Assembly (NCBI GenBank): GCA_902776955.1
Contig: CACYSG010000016.1
Coordinates: forward strand, 1-64,000
Direction: 5' to 3'
Source of the DNA: an uncultured Bacteroidales bacterium
GTDB lineage: Bacteria; Bacteroidota; Bacteroidia; Bacteroidales; Muribaculaceae
Length of the DNA stretch: 64,000 nucleotides
The notes beneath the pieces are model-generated. The model worked only from the letters and a program-made list of their open reading frames with translations, was not told where the DNA came from and ran no database searches. A program made the translations under genes and the position numbers. Shown one piece after another: positions 38,271 to 45,790 of the stretch (position 1 is its first letter; each line of letters starts with the position of its first letter).

Positions 38271-39362
38271 TTATTCAAACAATAACTTGCACATATACCT
38301 AGCATCCTCTGCCGAGCTCAACGCCATGGCGACCCGTCCTGACGGGGTGATCAGGACATAGGCCGGAGTTGCGGTTTCGTGATACAGGTTGACAGGAGAG
38401 TCGTCGCCGTCAAAGTTGCCGAGAACGTTGAGCCACGGCAATTGGTATTCCGATACGGCCGCCTGCCAGTCCGCCTCCTCGTCTTCACAGTCAACACCCA
38501 GGACCTCGACATGATCCTTATAGTTGGCATAGAGTTCCTTCAGTGCCGGCATCTGGTCCAAAGCATTGTCACAGGTCGAAGACCAGAAGTCAAGCAGCAC
38601 CCACTTGCCGCGCAACGAACTCAACGACAGTTCTCCACCGTCAATACTTTTCAACTTGAAATCAGGAGCAGGCTTGCCGTTAAGGGGGTAGGAAGCGCCA
38701 AAACTCGTGACACGCTCCATCGGGCCCTCATACAAGGGCCTCATGCGGCCATTGAACACCGTTTCACTGATCAACTCACGCGCCTTTTCCATATCCTCGG
38801 CATAATTCAGGAAATTCAACACCATCATCGAGGACTCATGGTCAGCGTGCCGGCTTACAAAGTCCATGACCGCATCGGTAACAGGCTGTGAGTTTTCACG
38901 CATCTTGCGTTGGTACAGGTCGAACACCTGTTCGCTCGTCATGCCCGCAATCTCATCTTTACATGCCTGCTTGAAATCATATTTGCTACTTGCCGCCTGC
39001 AGTGGCCTGGCTGTAGTCAGGAACTCATTATATTCCTTGTAAAGAGCTGATCCGTCAAGTGTGTAATTGTCAAAATCGCCGTTAATCGTTACGGCCTCGC
39101 CAGGAACGGCGGGCAGCAGGACCACACGACCGCTGGCTACCAGCATCAGCCAACCCACCTCCTCTACGTCAAAGGACAAGTCCACCTTGCCGGCATTGAA
39201 GAACAACATGCCGTCAGAGGAAGTATCCCCTTTAGCATCAGTCAGAACATGGTAAGCCATACTCAAGCCCTTGACCGTGCCTGTCAAGGTAAACTTGCCT
39301 TCCTGGGCCATCGCGCCCAGCGCCACCAAGCCCACGAGGATGGTCAACAACAATTTCTTCAT
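38271..39362 (-). CDS. TlpA-like paralogue with degenerate active site (single Cys)
   Basis: 363 residues from the ATG at 39362 (MKKLLLTILVGLVALGAMA); a longer reading from 39386 adds eight residues before the signal peptide. Layout as in the 36360 gene. The thioredoxin domain has FWSSTCDNALDQMP in place of FWGSWCGWCIKGFP: the first Cys is kept but the resolving Cys is Ala. The cis-Pro (ETATPAYVLI) remains. With one Cys it could act by a monothiol mechanism, bind partners by mixed disulfide, or be non-catalytic. Confidence 0.82.
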   Translation of the reverse strand: MKKLLLTILVGLVALGAMAQEGKFTLTGTVKGLSMAYHVLTDAKGDTSSDGMLFFNAGKVDLSFDVEEVGWLMLVASGRVVLLPAVPGEAVTINGDFDNYTLDGSALYKEYNEFLTTARPLQAASSKYDFKQACKDEIAGMTSEQVFDLYQRKMRENSQPVTDAVMDFVSRHADHESSMMVLNFLNYAEDMEKARELISETVFNGRMRPLYEGPMERVTSFGASYPLNGKPAPDFKLKSIDGGELSLSSLRGKWVLLDFWSSTCDNALDQMPALKELYANYKDHVEVLGVDCEDEEADWQAAVSEYQLPWLNVLGNFDGDDSPVNLYHETATPAYVLITPSGRVAMALSSAEDARYMCKLLFE

Positions 39363-39620
39363 AGTTCCGCCTGTTTTTGTCTTCAAATGTTATGATGGTG
39401 CAAATATAATCATAATTCTTGAAAACAACTGTAACAAGCATGATTATCAATACAAAAAACTGTTCCCATCCATGGGTCCACCTCTTGAAGGAGCAGCCCT
39501 GAAGGCAGCAGCCGTGAATAGCGGCCGGATAAAAGAGGGGGCGTTTTCGTTTGACGCCTGATCGTGGGGAGAGAAAAACTCAAGAAGATCCATTAGGGTG
39601 TCAGGCAAAAAGCGAGAAAT
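39363..39620. other. Intergenic stretch left of hairpin element A
   Basis: No gene. It contains small stems (CCCAT/ATGGG near 39466-39477; GGCGT/ACGCC near 39540-39560) and ends with AGGGTGTC near 39596. The same octamer occurs just left of element B at 43811, so the element may extend to this point. Confidence 0.5.
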
Positions 39621-39883
39621 GCAGGCCGAAGGTCTGCACAAGGCCAGTAGGCCTTGAATTGTAGTAACACGATGGCGCGAGGGCCGTAGGTCCTCGTGGC
39701 TTGGTGAAACAGACGCTATACTAAGAGGGCCCCGCAGGGGGCCACTAATGCTGGCTGGGAGTGGCCCTCTACGAGGCCCGTTCTGTTACGCACCTCTCCC
39801 CCAGGCCACACAGGCCGACGGCCTGTGCGCCCTGGGGCTATGTCAATTCAAGGCCGTTGGCCTTGTGCAGGTTGTCGACCTGC
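39621..39883. repeat. Mirror-symmetric multi-hairpin element, copy A
   Basis: Series of short hairpins, mostly 3-nt loops: GCAGGCC-GAA-GGTCTGC (39621-39637); AAGGCC-AGTA-GGCCTT (39640-39655); CGAGGGCC-GTA-GGTCCTCG (39678-39696); GGCCCC-GCA stem (39728-39743); GGCCCTC-TAC stem (39763-39779); a two-tier hairpin with outer CCCCAGG/CCTGGGG and inner ACAGGCC-GAC-GGCCTGT (39799-39837); CAAGGCC-GTT-GGCCTTG (39849-39865); GCAGGTT-GTC-GACCTGC (39867-39883). Order mirrors about the centre, and GGCCTTGAATTG (39650-39661) is inverted at 39844-39855, so the whole is also a long imperfect palindrome. Small open frames here are not believable as genes. Confidence 0.85.
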
Positions 39884-39898
39884 TCGTCTGTTACGGTA

Positions 39899-39946
39899 AA
39901 CCCCTTAAGCCCAAAAACTCCTCAATTTATCTTTGCTCAAGGGGTT
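39899..39946. terminator. Hairpin at right edge of element A
   Basis: AACCCCTT (39899-39906) pairs with AAGGGGTT (39939-39946). The loop contains TATCTTTG (39928-39935), a -7-like box. It could be a terminator or part of the element. Confidence 0.4.
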
Positions 39947-40253
39947 ACAACATATATCGGTTTTTTCCCAGACACTAATAAATTAAAATTGACATTATTA
40001 TCATATTAATAAAAATTTTATAATTAATTTGTTAAATTTCCCGCCCGCAGGGCGGTTATAGTTCTAGCCTTTAAATTATGACACACCCGCTGGTACTTTT
40101 TTATCTATGGGATTTCAACGAACGAGGCTTTGCTGATTTATATTTCATCGCGCTCACGTCAAGATTGGCCTCGATTTTTCTACATAAGGAGAAAAAAAGT
40201 GGCTCTAAAATGTGTTTCGCTGGCAATAATGATAACCAATGAAGTTTTTTTTC
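39947..40253. other. AT-rich intergenic region before dsbD
   Basis: No gene or tRNA seen. It holds one isolated hairpin of the same style as element A: CCGCCC-GCA-GGGCGG at 40041-40055. Confidence 0.6.
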
Positions 40254-40261
40254 TATCTTTG
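40254..40261 (+). promoter_or_regulatory. -7 box upstream of dsbD
   Basis: TATCTTTG matches TAnnTTTG, 34 nt before the ATG at 40296. No clear TTTG upstream. Confidence 0.45.
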
Positions 40262-40295
40262 TGGGTTAAAAGTAACCAGAATACCAGAGTAAAAT

Positions 40296-42264
40296 ATGAA
40301 AAGAATTGCGACATTGTTGACGATGGTGACGGTGGCCATGATAGCCGTTGCCCAGATGGCTAATCCCGTCACGTTTACTTCCCAACTCAAGACCACCAAC
40401 GGCGTGGCATGTGTATTCCACCAACCTGGGCGATGCGGGACCCACCGAGGCCTCCATCACCTTCCACAAGAAAGACGGCGTGGAGCCTGTGGGCAAGCTC
40501 AAGCCCGTGGGCAAGGAAATCTCACAATATGACGATTTGTTCGGCGCCAAACTGCGCTACTTCGAGAACAACGTGCAGTTTGTGCAGAAGGTGAAGTTCA
40601 CCAAGCCCAACTACGATATCGACTGCGACCTGGAATACGGCGCGTGCAACGACCAGTCGTGCCTGCCGCCCTCGAGCGTGAGCCTGAAGAAGGCCGGCAA
40701 GTCGCCCGCCGTCGACGGTGAGGCCGACAAGAACAAGGAAGAGGAAGACAAGGCTAAGGCCGAAGCCGAGGCGCTCGCCAAAGCCAAGGCCGACTCGCTT
40801 GCCGCCCTGGCTGCCCTGGCAGCCGACAGTGCGGCCATGGGTGCTCCCGTGGATAGCGCAGCCCTGGCGGCCCTCGACCACGACGCGCTGTGGAAACCCG
40901 TGGTGGGTGACATCCAGCGGTTTGACGGCACCGACGGGGCCAGCGGTGGACGCTCGCTGTGGTACATCTTCCTGCTCGGTCTGCTGGGCGGACTGGTAGC
41001 GCTGTTCACGCCCTGTGTGTGGCCCATCATCCCGATGACGGTGAGCTTCTTCCTCAAGCGCGCCAAGGATGACAAGAAAAAGGGCATCAAGGATGCCATC
41101 ACCTACGGCATCTCGATTGTCGTCATATACCTGGCTCTGGGTCTGATCGTGACCGCTATCTTCGGTCCCAGCGCGCTGAACGCCCTCTCGACCAACGCAG
41201 TGTTCAACATCTTCCTGTGCCTGCTGCTGGTGGTATTCGCGCTGTCGTTCTTCGGCATGTTCGAGATCAAGCTGCCCAGCAAGTGGTCTAACGCCGTCGA
41301 CAACAAGGCCAGCAGCACCAGCGGCCTGCTGTCCATCTTCCTGATGGCCTTCACGCTGGCACTGGTATCCTTCTCGTGCACGGGTCCCATCATCGGCTTC
41401 CTGCTCGTGGACTTCGCCACCAGCGGCAACTTCTGGGGTCCCGCCATCGGCATGCTGGGCTTCGCCTTGGCCCTGGCGCTGCCGTTCACGCTGTTTGCCC
41501 TCTTCCCCTCGTGGCTCAAGTCGGCACCCAAGTCGGGTGGTTGGATGAACATCCTCAAGGTGACCCTCGGCTTCATCGAGCTGGCCTTTGCCTGCAAATT
41601 CTTCTCGGTGGCCGACCTGGCCTACGGCTGGCACCTGATGGACCGCGAGGTGTTCCTGTGCCTGTGGATTGCCATCTTCGGCCTGCTGGGCCTCTACCTC
41701 ATCGGCAAACTCAAGTTCCAGAGCGACATCGTCATGCCGGGCGACGAGACCAAGCCCATGCCCGTGGTCTGCATCATGGGCGGACTGGTATCGTTGGCCT
41801 TCGCCATCTATATGATTCCGGGCCTGTGGGGCGCGCCGTGCAAGGCCGTGAGCGCCTTTGCACCGCCCATGAACACCCAGGACTTCAACCTCAACACCAA
41901 GGAGGTGCGCGCCGCCTACACCGACTATGAGCAGGGCAAGATGGAGGCCGCCGTGTGGACCGACCCCACCGTGGCCGACAAGCTGAACAAGGACTATGTG
42001 TTGATTTCCCTGTTTGTTGACGACAAGCGCCCGCTACCCGAGCCCATCGAGGTGACCGAGGCGACCGGTGAGAAGCGCACACTGCGCACCATCGGCGACA
42101 AGTGGAGCTACCTGCAACGCTACAAGTTCGGCAGCAACACCCAGCCGTTCTACGTCTGCGTGGACCCGCAAGGCAACGCCCTGAGCGGCTCCTTCAGCTA
42201 CAAGGAAGACATCCCCGCCTTCCTCGACTTCCTCTCCGGCGGCCTCACCAAATTCCGAGAATAA
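40296..42264 (+). pseudogene. dsbD: Protein-disulfide reductase DsbD, frameshifted and missing its C-terminal CxxC
   Basis: The signal peptide and start of the alpha domain (MKRIATLLTMVTVAMIAVAQ...FTSQLKTTNG) read in one frame to about 40400. The rest (WHVYSTNLGDAGPTEASITF onward) reads in another frame to 42264. Roughly 15 residues normally found between them appear lost. Downstream are the alpha-domain cysteines (DIDCDLEYGACNDQSCLPP), an Ala/Lys-rich linker and the membrane DsbD core with FTPCVWPIIPMTVSFFLK and FSCTGPIIGF. The C-terminal thioredoxin domain jumps from DYEQGK to MEAAVWTDP (about 41940), skipping the segment that in relatives holds the GCVNCRK-type active site. DsbD passes electrons to periplasmic thioredoxins such as the TlpA proteins at 36-39 kb. 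It is either broken or a sequence-assembly fault. Confidence 0.8.
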
Positions 42265-42275
42265 AAAGAAAAAAG

Positions 42276-42339
42276 GAAAACAATAAGTACAACAAATACA
42301 ATGATTTAAATATTTGTTTTTATTGTATTTATTGTTTTC
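42276..42339 (+). terminator. AT-rich hairpin between dsbD and the cysteine desulfidase-type gene
   Basis: GAAAACAATAA (42276-42286) pairs with TTATTGTTTTC (42329-42339), and AAATACAAT (42294-42302) with ATTGTATTT (42322-42330), with a 7-nt bulge on the left arm. It begins 12 nt after the dsbD stop. Confidence 0.55.
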
Positions 42340-42358
42340 TTTATAGAAAAAAAAAGAT

Positions 42359-43648
42359 ATGATTAAAGAGAAGAGTGTTAGAGAACAGATTATCGCGTTG
42401 ATGAAGCGCGAGGTAGTGCCTGCCGTGGGCTGTACCGAGCCGATGGCCGTGGCATTGTGCGTGAGCCGCGCCACCGAGGCGCTGGGCTGCCGTCCCGAGA
42501 AAATCACCGCCCTGCTGAGTGCCAATATCCTCAAGAACGCCATGGGCGTGGGCATCCCCGGCACCGGCATGATAGGCCTGCCCATCGCCATCGCCCTGGG
42601 CGCCATCATCGGCAAGAGCGAGTATCAGCTCGAGGTGCTCAAGGACATCACGCCCGAGGCCCTCGAACAAGGCAAACAATACATCGACGAAGGCCGCATC
42701 GACATCCAGCTCAAGCAGGGAAACTGCGACAAACTGTATGTCGAAATCCTGTGTGAAGGAGGCGGACACCACTCGTCGGCCACCATCAGCGGCAGCCACA
42801 CCCACTTTGTGCGCGTCACCCTCGACGACGAGGTATTGCTCGACGACCTGACCGGACACAGCAGCGACGGCGATGATGGCGACATTGCCCTGAACCTGCG
42901 GCTGGTCTATGACTTTGCCATGCAGGCTCCGCTCGACGAGATCTCTTTCATCCTCGAGACCCGCGACTATAACCTCAAGGCCGCCCAGGAATCCCTCAAG
43001 GGCAATTACGGCCACTGCCTGGGCAAGACGATGGACAGGCCGCTGAGCCACGGCATCTTCGGCAACACCATCTTCTCGCGCATCCTCTCCAAGACCGCCC
43101 TCGCCACCGACGCACGCATGGGCGGCGCCCTCATCCCCGTGATGAGCAACAGCGGTTCGGGCAACCAGGGCATCTGCGCCACCAATCCCGTGGCCGTCTA
43201 TGCCATGGAGAACGAGAATACCGAGGAGGAACTTATCCGTGCCCTCACGCTGAGCCATCTCACCGCCATCTATATCAAGCAGAGCCTGGGCAAACTGAGC
43301 GCCCTGTGCGGCTGCGTCGTGGCATCCATCGGCAGCTCGTGCGGCGTCACCTACCTGATGGGAGGCAGCTTTGAGCGCATCTGCTATGCGGTGAAAAATA
43401 TGATTGCCAACCTCACCGGCATGATTTGTGACGGAGCCAAGCCCAGCTGCGCCTTGAAAATCGCCTCGGGCGTCTCCACTGCCCTGCTGAGTGCCGTGCT
43501 CGCCATGGAGGGCCGCCACGTCACCAGTGCCGAGGGCATCATCGAGGACGACGTGGACCGCAGCATCCGCAATCTCACCGTCATCGGAGCCGACGCTATG
43601 TGCGCCACCGACCAGATGGTCCTCGACATCATGACCCACAAGAAATAA
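42359..43648 (+). CDS. UPF0597/L-cysteine desulfidase family protein (CyuA/CdsB-like)
   Basis: 429 residues, normal length and intact. Family motifs: KREVVPAVGCTEPMAVAL near the N-terminus, GVGIPGTGMIGLPIAIALG, NSGSGNQGICATNPVAVY, SHLTAIYIKQSLGKLSALCGC and GMICDGAKPSCALKIASG. The conserved Cys residues are candidates for the iron-sulfur ligands of the serine-dehydratase-alpha-like fold. The family breaks L-cysteine down to pyruvate, ammonia and sulfide. It sits between dsbD and hairpin element B, followed by a terminator. Confidence 0.88.
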   Translation: MIKEKSVREQIIALMKREVVPAVGCTEPMAVALCVSRATEALGCRPEKITALLSANILKNAMGVGIPGTGMIGLPIAIALGAIIGKSEYQLEVLKDITPEALEQGKQYIDEGRIDIQLKQGNCDKLYVEILCEGGGHHSSATISGSHTHFVRVTLDDEVLLDDLTGHSSDGDDGDIALNLRLVYDFAMQAPLDEISFILETRDYNLKAAQESLKGNYGHCLGKTMDRPLSHGIFGNTIFSRILSKTALATDARMGGALIPVMSNSGSGNQGICATNPVAVYAMENENTEEELIRALTLSHLTAIYIKQSLGKLSALCGCVVASIGSSCGVTYLMGGSFERICYAVKNMIANLTGMICDGAKPSCALKIASGVSTALLSAVLAMEGRHVTSAEGIIEDDVDRSIRNLTVIGADAMCATDQMVLDIMTHKK

Positions 43649-43675
43649 CCTGCCACACAATCGTCCAGAACAACA

Positions 43676-43710
43676 TTGAGGGGGATGGCCTAACGGCTCA
43701 TCCCCCTCAA
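43676..43710 (+). terminator. Hairpin terminator after the cysteine desulfidase-type gene
   Basis: TTGAGGGGGATG (43676-43687) pairs perfectly with CATCCCCCTCAA (43699-43710). The right arm is duplicated about 480 bp further on as part of a 40-bp direct repeat. Confidence 0.7.
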
Positions 43711-43732
43711 CAGTTTAGCAGATGTTATGCTT
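43693..43732 (+). repeat. 40-bp direct repeat, left copy, flanking element B
   Basis: Identical over 40 bp (begins ACGGCTCATCCCCC, ends GATGTTATGCTT) with 44175-44214. Next to it, TGTTTTCCGC (43735-43744) is the inverted complement of GCGGAAAACA at 44163-44172. Confidence 0.85.
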
Positions 43733-43843
43733 CTTGTTTTCCGCACAATTATTCTGCAAAAATAGATTTATGTGATATTCAATGGTTTGGCATTACTGAT
43801 TCTGCAAAAAAGGGTGTCTCGCTGCGCTTTTCGATGGAATAAA

Positions 43844-44119
43844 AAGGTCGAAGACCTTGACAAGGCCAGCGGCCTTGAATTGAGGTAGCCCCATGGCGTA
43901 CAGGCCGATAGGTCTGTGCGGCATGGGGAAAGAGTGACCGAATGAGGGGCCTCGAAGAGGACCACACACTCCAGGCTAAGGAAATGTCGCGGTTAGTGGC
44001 CCCTTTCAGGGCCCGTTATTACTGTCCTGATGGTCCCCAGGCTACACAGACCTCCGGCCTGTGCACCCTGGGGTTTGAGAAAGTCAAGGCCGCTGGCCTT
44101 GTGCAGGTCAACGACCTGC
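43844..44119. repeat. Mirror-symmetric multi-hairpin element, copy B
   Basis: Hairpins in order: AAGGTC-GAA-GACCTT (43844-43858); CAAGGCC-AGC-GGCCTTG (43861-43877); two-tier with outer CCCCATG/CATGGGG and inner ACAGGCC-GATA-GGTCTGT (43889-43928); GGCCTC-GAA stem (43948-43963); GGCCCCT-TTC-AGGGCC (43998-44013); two-tier with outer CCCCAGG/CCTGGGG and inner ACAGACC-TCC-GGCCTGT (44035-44073); CAAGGCC-GCT-GGCCTTG (44085-44101); GCAGGTC-AAC-GACCTGC (44103-44119). Same order and stem sequences as copy A, with different loops and compensating changes. Mirror symmetry about the centre is clear. Confidence 0.88.
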
Positions 44120-44174
44120 TTCTACTCAATATACACTCTGAGAGAATACGGGGTGTCTCATTGCGGAAAACAGG

Positions 44175-44214
44175 ACGGCTCATCCCCCTCAACAGTTTAG
44201 CAGATGTTATGCTT
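44175..44214 (+). repeat. 40-bp direct repeat, right copy, flanking element B
   Basis: Second copy of 43693-43732. It includes only the right arm of the terminator hairpin, so it looks like a duplicated fragment of the original terminator region. Confidence 0.85.
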
Positions 44215-44288
44215 GATGCGGATTAGAATCCGGTATAGCATTCGCATCAACAGGCAAGCCATCATGGCATAACCTAATAAACATAAAC

Positions 44289-44322
44289 AAGAGGGTGTGC
44301 CAGAATTTTGACACACCCTCTT
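44289..44322 (-). terminator. Terminator of the 44.4-50.4 kb utilization locus
   Basis: AAGAGGGTGTG (44289-44299) pairs with CACACCCTCTT (44312-44322), an 11-bp stem 47 nt past the last stop codon of the locus. Confidence 0.7.
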
Positions 44323-44368
44323 CTCAATTTTTGGTCTCAATCAATTAAGTGATCAATCAACCTTTACA

Positions 44369-44935
44369 TTAGAAACCTGCATAACGGATACCGCTGATCT
44401 TGTATTTGGCATAACCATCATCAGGATACCAGGGGTCGTCGGTGTACTTCACGTAGAAAACGATGGAGTCGGCAGGCGAACCGTTGCTCTGTTTTCCAGC
44501 GCCCTTGAGAATCTTACCATCTTCAATCGTGATGCCGAAATCACCAGAGAAGTTCAGAGCATCGTTTGAAGAGAAGGTGAGGTTGTTCAGGTCAACGTTC
44601 ACAAGATTCTTGAATGAATAGTTAGGATATGCAGCATTACCATAATAGGATGACAAATCAAACCAACCCAAATCATCAATCCACATCTGTGTGTCGGAAT
44701 TGTCGGCGGTGTTGTACGTGAAAAGAGAAATTCTATCCTCGTCATATCCGAAGTAATGTTCGCCTCCGTCAATGGGATTCCCATTAGCATCGACGGCATC
44801 AATGTCAACCATCCAGTGACCAGCCATCTTCTCAACAGCCGTTCCTCCTGCGGGCTCATCGGTCTCAACGCTGCAAGAAGCGAAACCGAGGCTCAACATG
44901 AGTGCCAAAGCAAAAATTGAAAAATATTTCTTCAT
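44369..44935 (-). CDS. Lipid-binding putative hydrolase-type lipoprotein (calycin-like)
   Basis: 188 residues from the ATG at 44935 (MKKYFSIFALALMLSLGFASC); a TTG reading four codons earlier is less likely. Lipoprotein Cys about 21. The mature part (EKMAGHWMVDIDAVDANGNPI, then a beta-rich stretch ending KYKISGIRYAGF) fits the Bacteroidales Lipid_bd family that usually follows a susD and a DUF5012 gene, as here. Probably a surface-exposed ligand-binding lipoprotein of the utilization locus. Confidence 0.75.
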   Translation of the reverse strand: MKKYFSIFALALMLSLGFASCSVETDEPAGGTAVEKMAGHWMVDIDAVDANGNPIDGGEHYFGYDEDRISLFTYNTADNSDTQMWIDDLGWFDLSSYYGNAAYPNYSFKNLVNVDLNNLTFSSNDALNFSGDFGITIEDGKILKGAGKQSNGSPADSIVFYVKYTDDPWYPDDGYAKYKISGIRYAGF

Positions 44936-44964
44936 AATTTTATTCAATTTAAATAGGTTATTTG

Positions 44965-45741
44965 TTATTGCTTGTGAAGGACAATACTCATGACAACGGC
45001 ACCTTCGGCATAAGAAGCGAAGTAGCTGATTGTACCGGTCTCGGCATCATACTTACCGTCTTCAATATAGTCCAAAGCATCTCCCCAGGCTCCAATGTAA
45101 CTGCTAATCAGGTCAATGTTGCCCTCGTTGTCGGCGCTTACATATCCAGTCATCATGCCGATTCCGCCGGTGTACTGCACTCCAAATCCACGAATCTGAT
45201 CATACCAGCCACCCAAGAGGTCACTCACCTGGAAGAAACCAGGAGCCAACTTCTTAAAGGTGATGCCTGTACACTGCGTGGTGTAGCCATAGTTCGCAGC
45301 ATAGAGAGCAAAGGGATTCTGAGCGGCACCGTAGAGCGATGCGTTCATATCGGTGTTATACGAACCCGAGATATCCAGGGTAACCGTCGGGTCGCAGACA
45401 CAAACCGTACGGGTAACAGTAGACAAGAAACCATCGCTACCAGCAGCGGAATAGGTGACATAATAGAATCCCATGGTGTTAGGATCAACCTCGTCACCGC
45501 CTATGACGATTTGGCTGGTGATATCCTTGTTCTCACCAGTAGCCTTGTCATAGAGCGTTCCGGTGCAGCCAGGCTCGACATAGGCAGTGCCCACGGGAAC
45601 AATCATGAATTCGTCTCCCTGCATGTGCAGGTCAGCATAATAGGTCAAGCGTGAGTCGGTGAGCTCGTCATTGTCATCGTTGCAAGATGAGAACGCCAGC
45701 ATCCCAAGTACCACTAAACCAAATAAATATATTTTCTTCAT
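44965..45741 (-). CDS. DUF5012-like surface lipoprotein of the utilization locus
   Basis: 258 residues. Lipoprotein signal (VLGMLAFSSCNDDND, Cys about 20); an Ig-like DUF5012-type domain (VEPGCTGTLYDKATGENKD, TMGFYYVTYSAAGSDGF) and a C-terminal beta domain. It probably acts like SusE/SusF proteins in binding ligand at the cell surface. 29 bp upstream of the lipid-binding lipoprotein. Confidence 0.75.
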   Translation of the reverse strand: MKKIYLFGLVVLGMLAFSSCNDDNDELTDSRLTYYADLHMQGDEFMIVPVGTAYVEPGCTGTLYDKATGENKDITSQIVIGGDEVDPNTMGFYYVTYSAAGSDGFLSTVTRTVCVCDPTVTLDISGSYNTDMNASLYGAAQNPFALYAANYGYTTQCTGITFKKLAPGFFQVSDLLGGWYDQIRGFGVQYTGGIGMMTGYVSADNEGNIDLISSYIGAWGDALDYIEDGKYDAETGTISYFASYAEGAVVMSIVLHKQ

Positions 45742-45790
45742 AATTCTTCGATTAAAATTAGATGTTTTTATTGATTAGCGCAGTTCACCA

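Noticed and set aside
39748..40009. Short open frames in element A (about 80 codons) resembling one in element B (43768-43967, opposite strand)
   Set aside because: The protein similarity follows from the repeated hairpin DNA; frames run through stems on either strand and have no promoter or codon-use support.
40348..42264. 638-codon dsbD frame taken as complete from 40348
   Set aside because: It lacks the signal peptide, which is encoded in another frame from 40296; the first 20 or so codons are spurious.
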